A stretch of DNA of 64,000 nt from Lewinellaceae bacterium (GTDB lineage Bacteria; Bacteroidota; Bacteroidia; Chitinophagales; Saprospiraceae): the NCBI GenBank assembly GCA_020636315.1, contig JACJYA010000012.1, forward strand, positions 1 through 64,000. Direction: 5' to 3'. Positions 63,171 through 64,000 of this stretch are shown here, one piece after another (within the stretch, counting starts at the first letter, position 1; each line of letters begins with the position of its first letter). The translations under genes were made by a program, and so were the position numbers. Under the pieces are notes generated by a model that was not told where the DNA came from, made no database searches, and saw nothing but the letters and a program-made list of their open reading frames with translations.

Positions 63171-64000
63171 TCAATCAATCAGCGAACTCCCGGCGATCCA
63201 TCCTCCCGTCCAGGCGGCCTGGAAGTTGAATCCGCCGGTGATGGCGTCGATATTCAGCACTTCACCTGCGAAGTACAGGCCCGGGAAAAGTTTACTCTGG
63301 AACGTTTTGAAGTCCACTTCCCTGAGGTCCACTCCTCCGGCGGTAACAAACTCCTCCTTGAAGGTGCTTTTGCCATCGGCCTGGTAAGTGCCCTGGGCCA
63401 GTTCTTCGGCCAGTTTGCTTATTGATCTATTGCTGAGTTCCGCCCAGCGCGCCTGTTCGGTAATGCCGGCACAGGAAAGAAGGCTGCGCCACAGGCGGGC
63501 CGGCAGGCCGAAACGAGGATGGGCAAAAGGCTGTTTTTTCGGTTCGCTTCGGCGTTGGCCTTCCAACTCTTCGCGAACCCGGTCCAGGTGCTGGTTTACC
63601 CAGTTAATCCGGATTGAAAAATGGTAATCCCTGGCGGCCAGTTCCCGGGCGCCCCAGGCGGAAAGCCGGAGGATGGCCGGCCCGCTCATTCCCCAGTGGG
63701 TGATCAGCAGGGGGCCGGCGGCACTGAGTTTGCTGTTCTCTATTTTTACTTCTGCTTTGGGGACGGCTAGGCCCTGAAGCCCTTCGATCCGCGGATCTTT
63801 TATGTTAAAGGTGAACAGGGAGGGCACGGGGTCAACAATTTTGTGCCCCAGCTCCGCCAGTATTTTCCACATTGCGGGGCTGCTGCCGGTAGCCACCAGC
63901 ACGGCATCGGCAGGGTAGGAATCATTTTTGGTGTGAACCAGCCATTGAGCGCGGCCTTCGACAGGAGGTTCTAATTGATGAACCCTTTGCTGCAGCAACA
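63171..64000 (-). CDS. HI0933-family NAD(P)/FAD-dependent oxidoreductase (partial)
   Basis: The frame reads in from beyond base 64000 and stops at 63171, giving about 276 C-terminal residues of a family of about 400. The FAD-binding blocks AVLVATGSSP and the C-terminal NIDAITGGFNFQAAWTGGWI with its second dinucleotide motif are visible, and the inserted domain (LLITHWGMSGPAILRLSAWG) is typical of HI0933/YhiN. The N-terminal GxGxxG motif must be outside. Convergent with the DUF457-like gene. Confidence 0.9.
   Translation of the reverse strand, partial: LLQQRVHQLEPPVEGRAQWLVHTKNDSYPADAVLVATGSSPAMWKILAELGHKIVDPVPSLFTFNIKDPRIEGLQGLAVPKAEVKIENSKLSAAGPLLITHWGMSGPAILRLSAWGARELAARDYHFSIRINWVNQHLDRVREELEGQRRSEPKKQPFAHPRFGLPARLWRSLLSCAGITEQARWAELSNRSISKLAEELAQGTYQADGKSTFKEEFVTAGGVDLREVDFKTFQSKLFPGLYFAGEVLNIDAITGGFNFQAAWTGGWIAGSSLID

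Noticed and set aside
1..64000. Search for tRNA and rRNA genes
   Set aside because: No cloverleaf with a GTTCGAATC-type T-arm plus CCA-end, and no rRNA-like sequence, was recognised. Strings such as GATTCGAAATC near 15700 belong to short repeats.

Overview
The window looks like chromosomal DNA of a marine or environmental Bacteroidota bacterium, most likely of the Saprospiria (Lewinella/Phaeodactylibacter-like). The basis is: a type IX secretion cargo protein, a hybrid two-component regulator, CotH-type exported proteins, a GSII-type glutamine synthetase, Bacteroidota-type promoters (TTTG, about 19 bases, TAnnTTTG), and moderate GC with repeat-rich intergenic DNA. The taxon is inferred from gene content only.

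Region 1 (1-10.9 kb, all on the minus strand) is a type I CRISPR-Cas locus. It reads cas6, WYL regulator, second cas6, cas5, cas3 (HD plus helicase), cas8-like large subunit, cas7, an AAA/DUF4143 ATPase, cas4 and cas1, which runs off the left edge. The cas5-cas3-cas8-cas7 order and the protein sizes resemble the PGING-type I-B variant of Bacteroidota. No array or cas2 is visible, and both are expected beyond base 1. Two divergent Cas6 proteins and an ATPase with its own palindromic operator are the unusual parts.

Region 2 (11-35 kb) is mixed accessory and housekeeping DNA: a Uma2-like nuclease, an SDR, a gamma-glutamylcyclotransferase-like protein, a YkuK-like protein, an active/inactive pair of M16 proteases, a single-domain asparaginase-like protein, tandem CotH proteins, a YheT hydrolase, a lipoprotein, an HhH/beta-barrel protein, a royal-jelly-family protein, a 1385-residue hybrid two-component sensor, and a small operon of a 44-residue membrane peptide, a truncated rhodanese and a hemerythrin-like protein. 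Its gaps carry dispersed inverted repeats.

Region 3 (35-39.5 kb) is a nitrogen-assimilation cluster: a P-II protein with Phe at the usual modified Tyr, an Amt transporter, an outer-membrane porin and GSII glutamine synthetase. It has strong terminators after amt and after glnA.

Region 4 (40-64 kb) holds a class III cyclase/TolB/TPR protein, lysA, a histidine-phosphatase lipoprotein, valS, an HTH/TM/LamG-like protein, nested palindromic elements in an 870-base gap, a T9SS cargo protein, lipopolysaccharide genes (heptose kinase, waaA, rfbB), a DUF502 protein, a class 3 lipase, a CBS/DUF294 signalling protein, an RluA pseudouridine synthase, an acyltransferase, a DUF457-like membrane protein, and a partial HI0933-family flavoprotein at the right edge.
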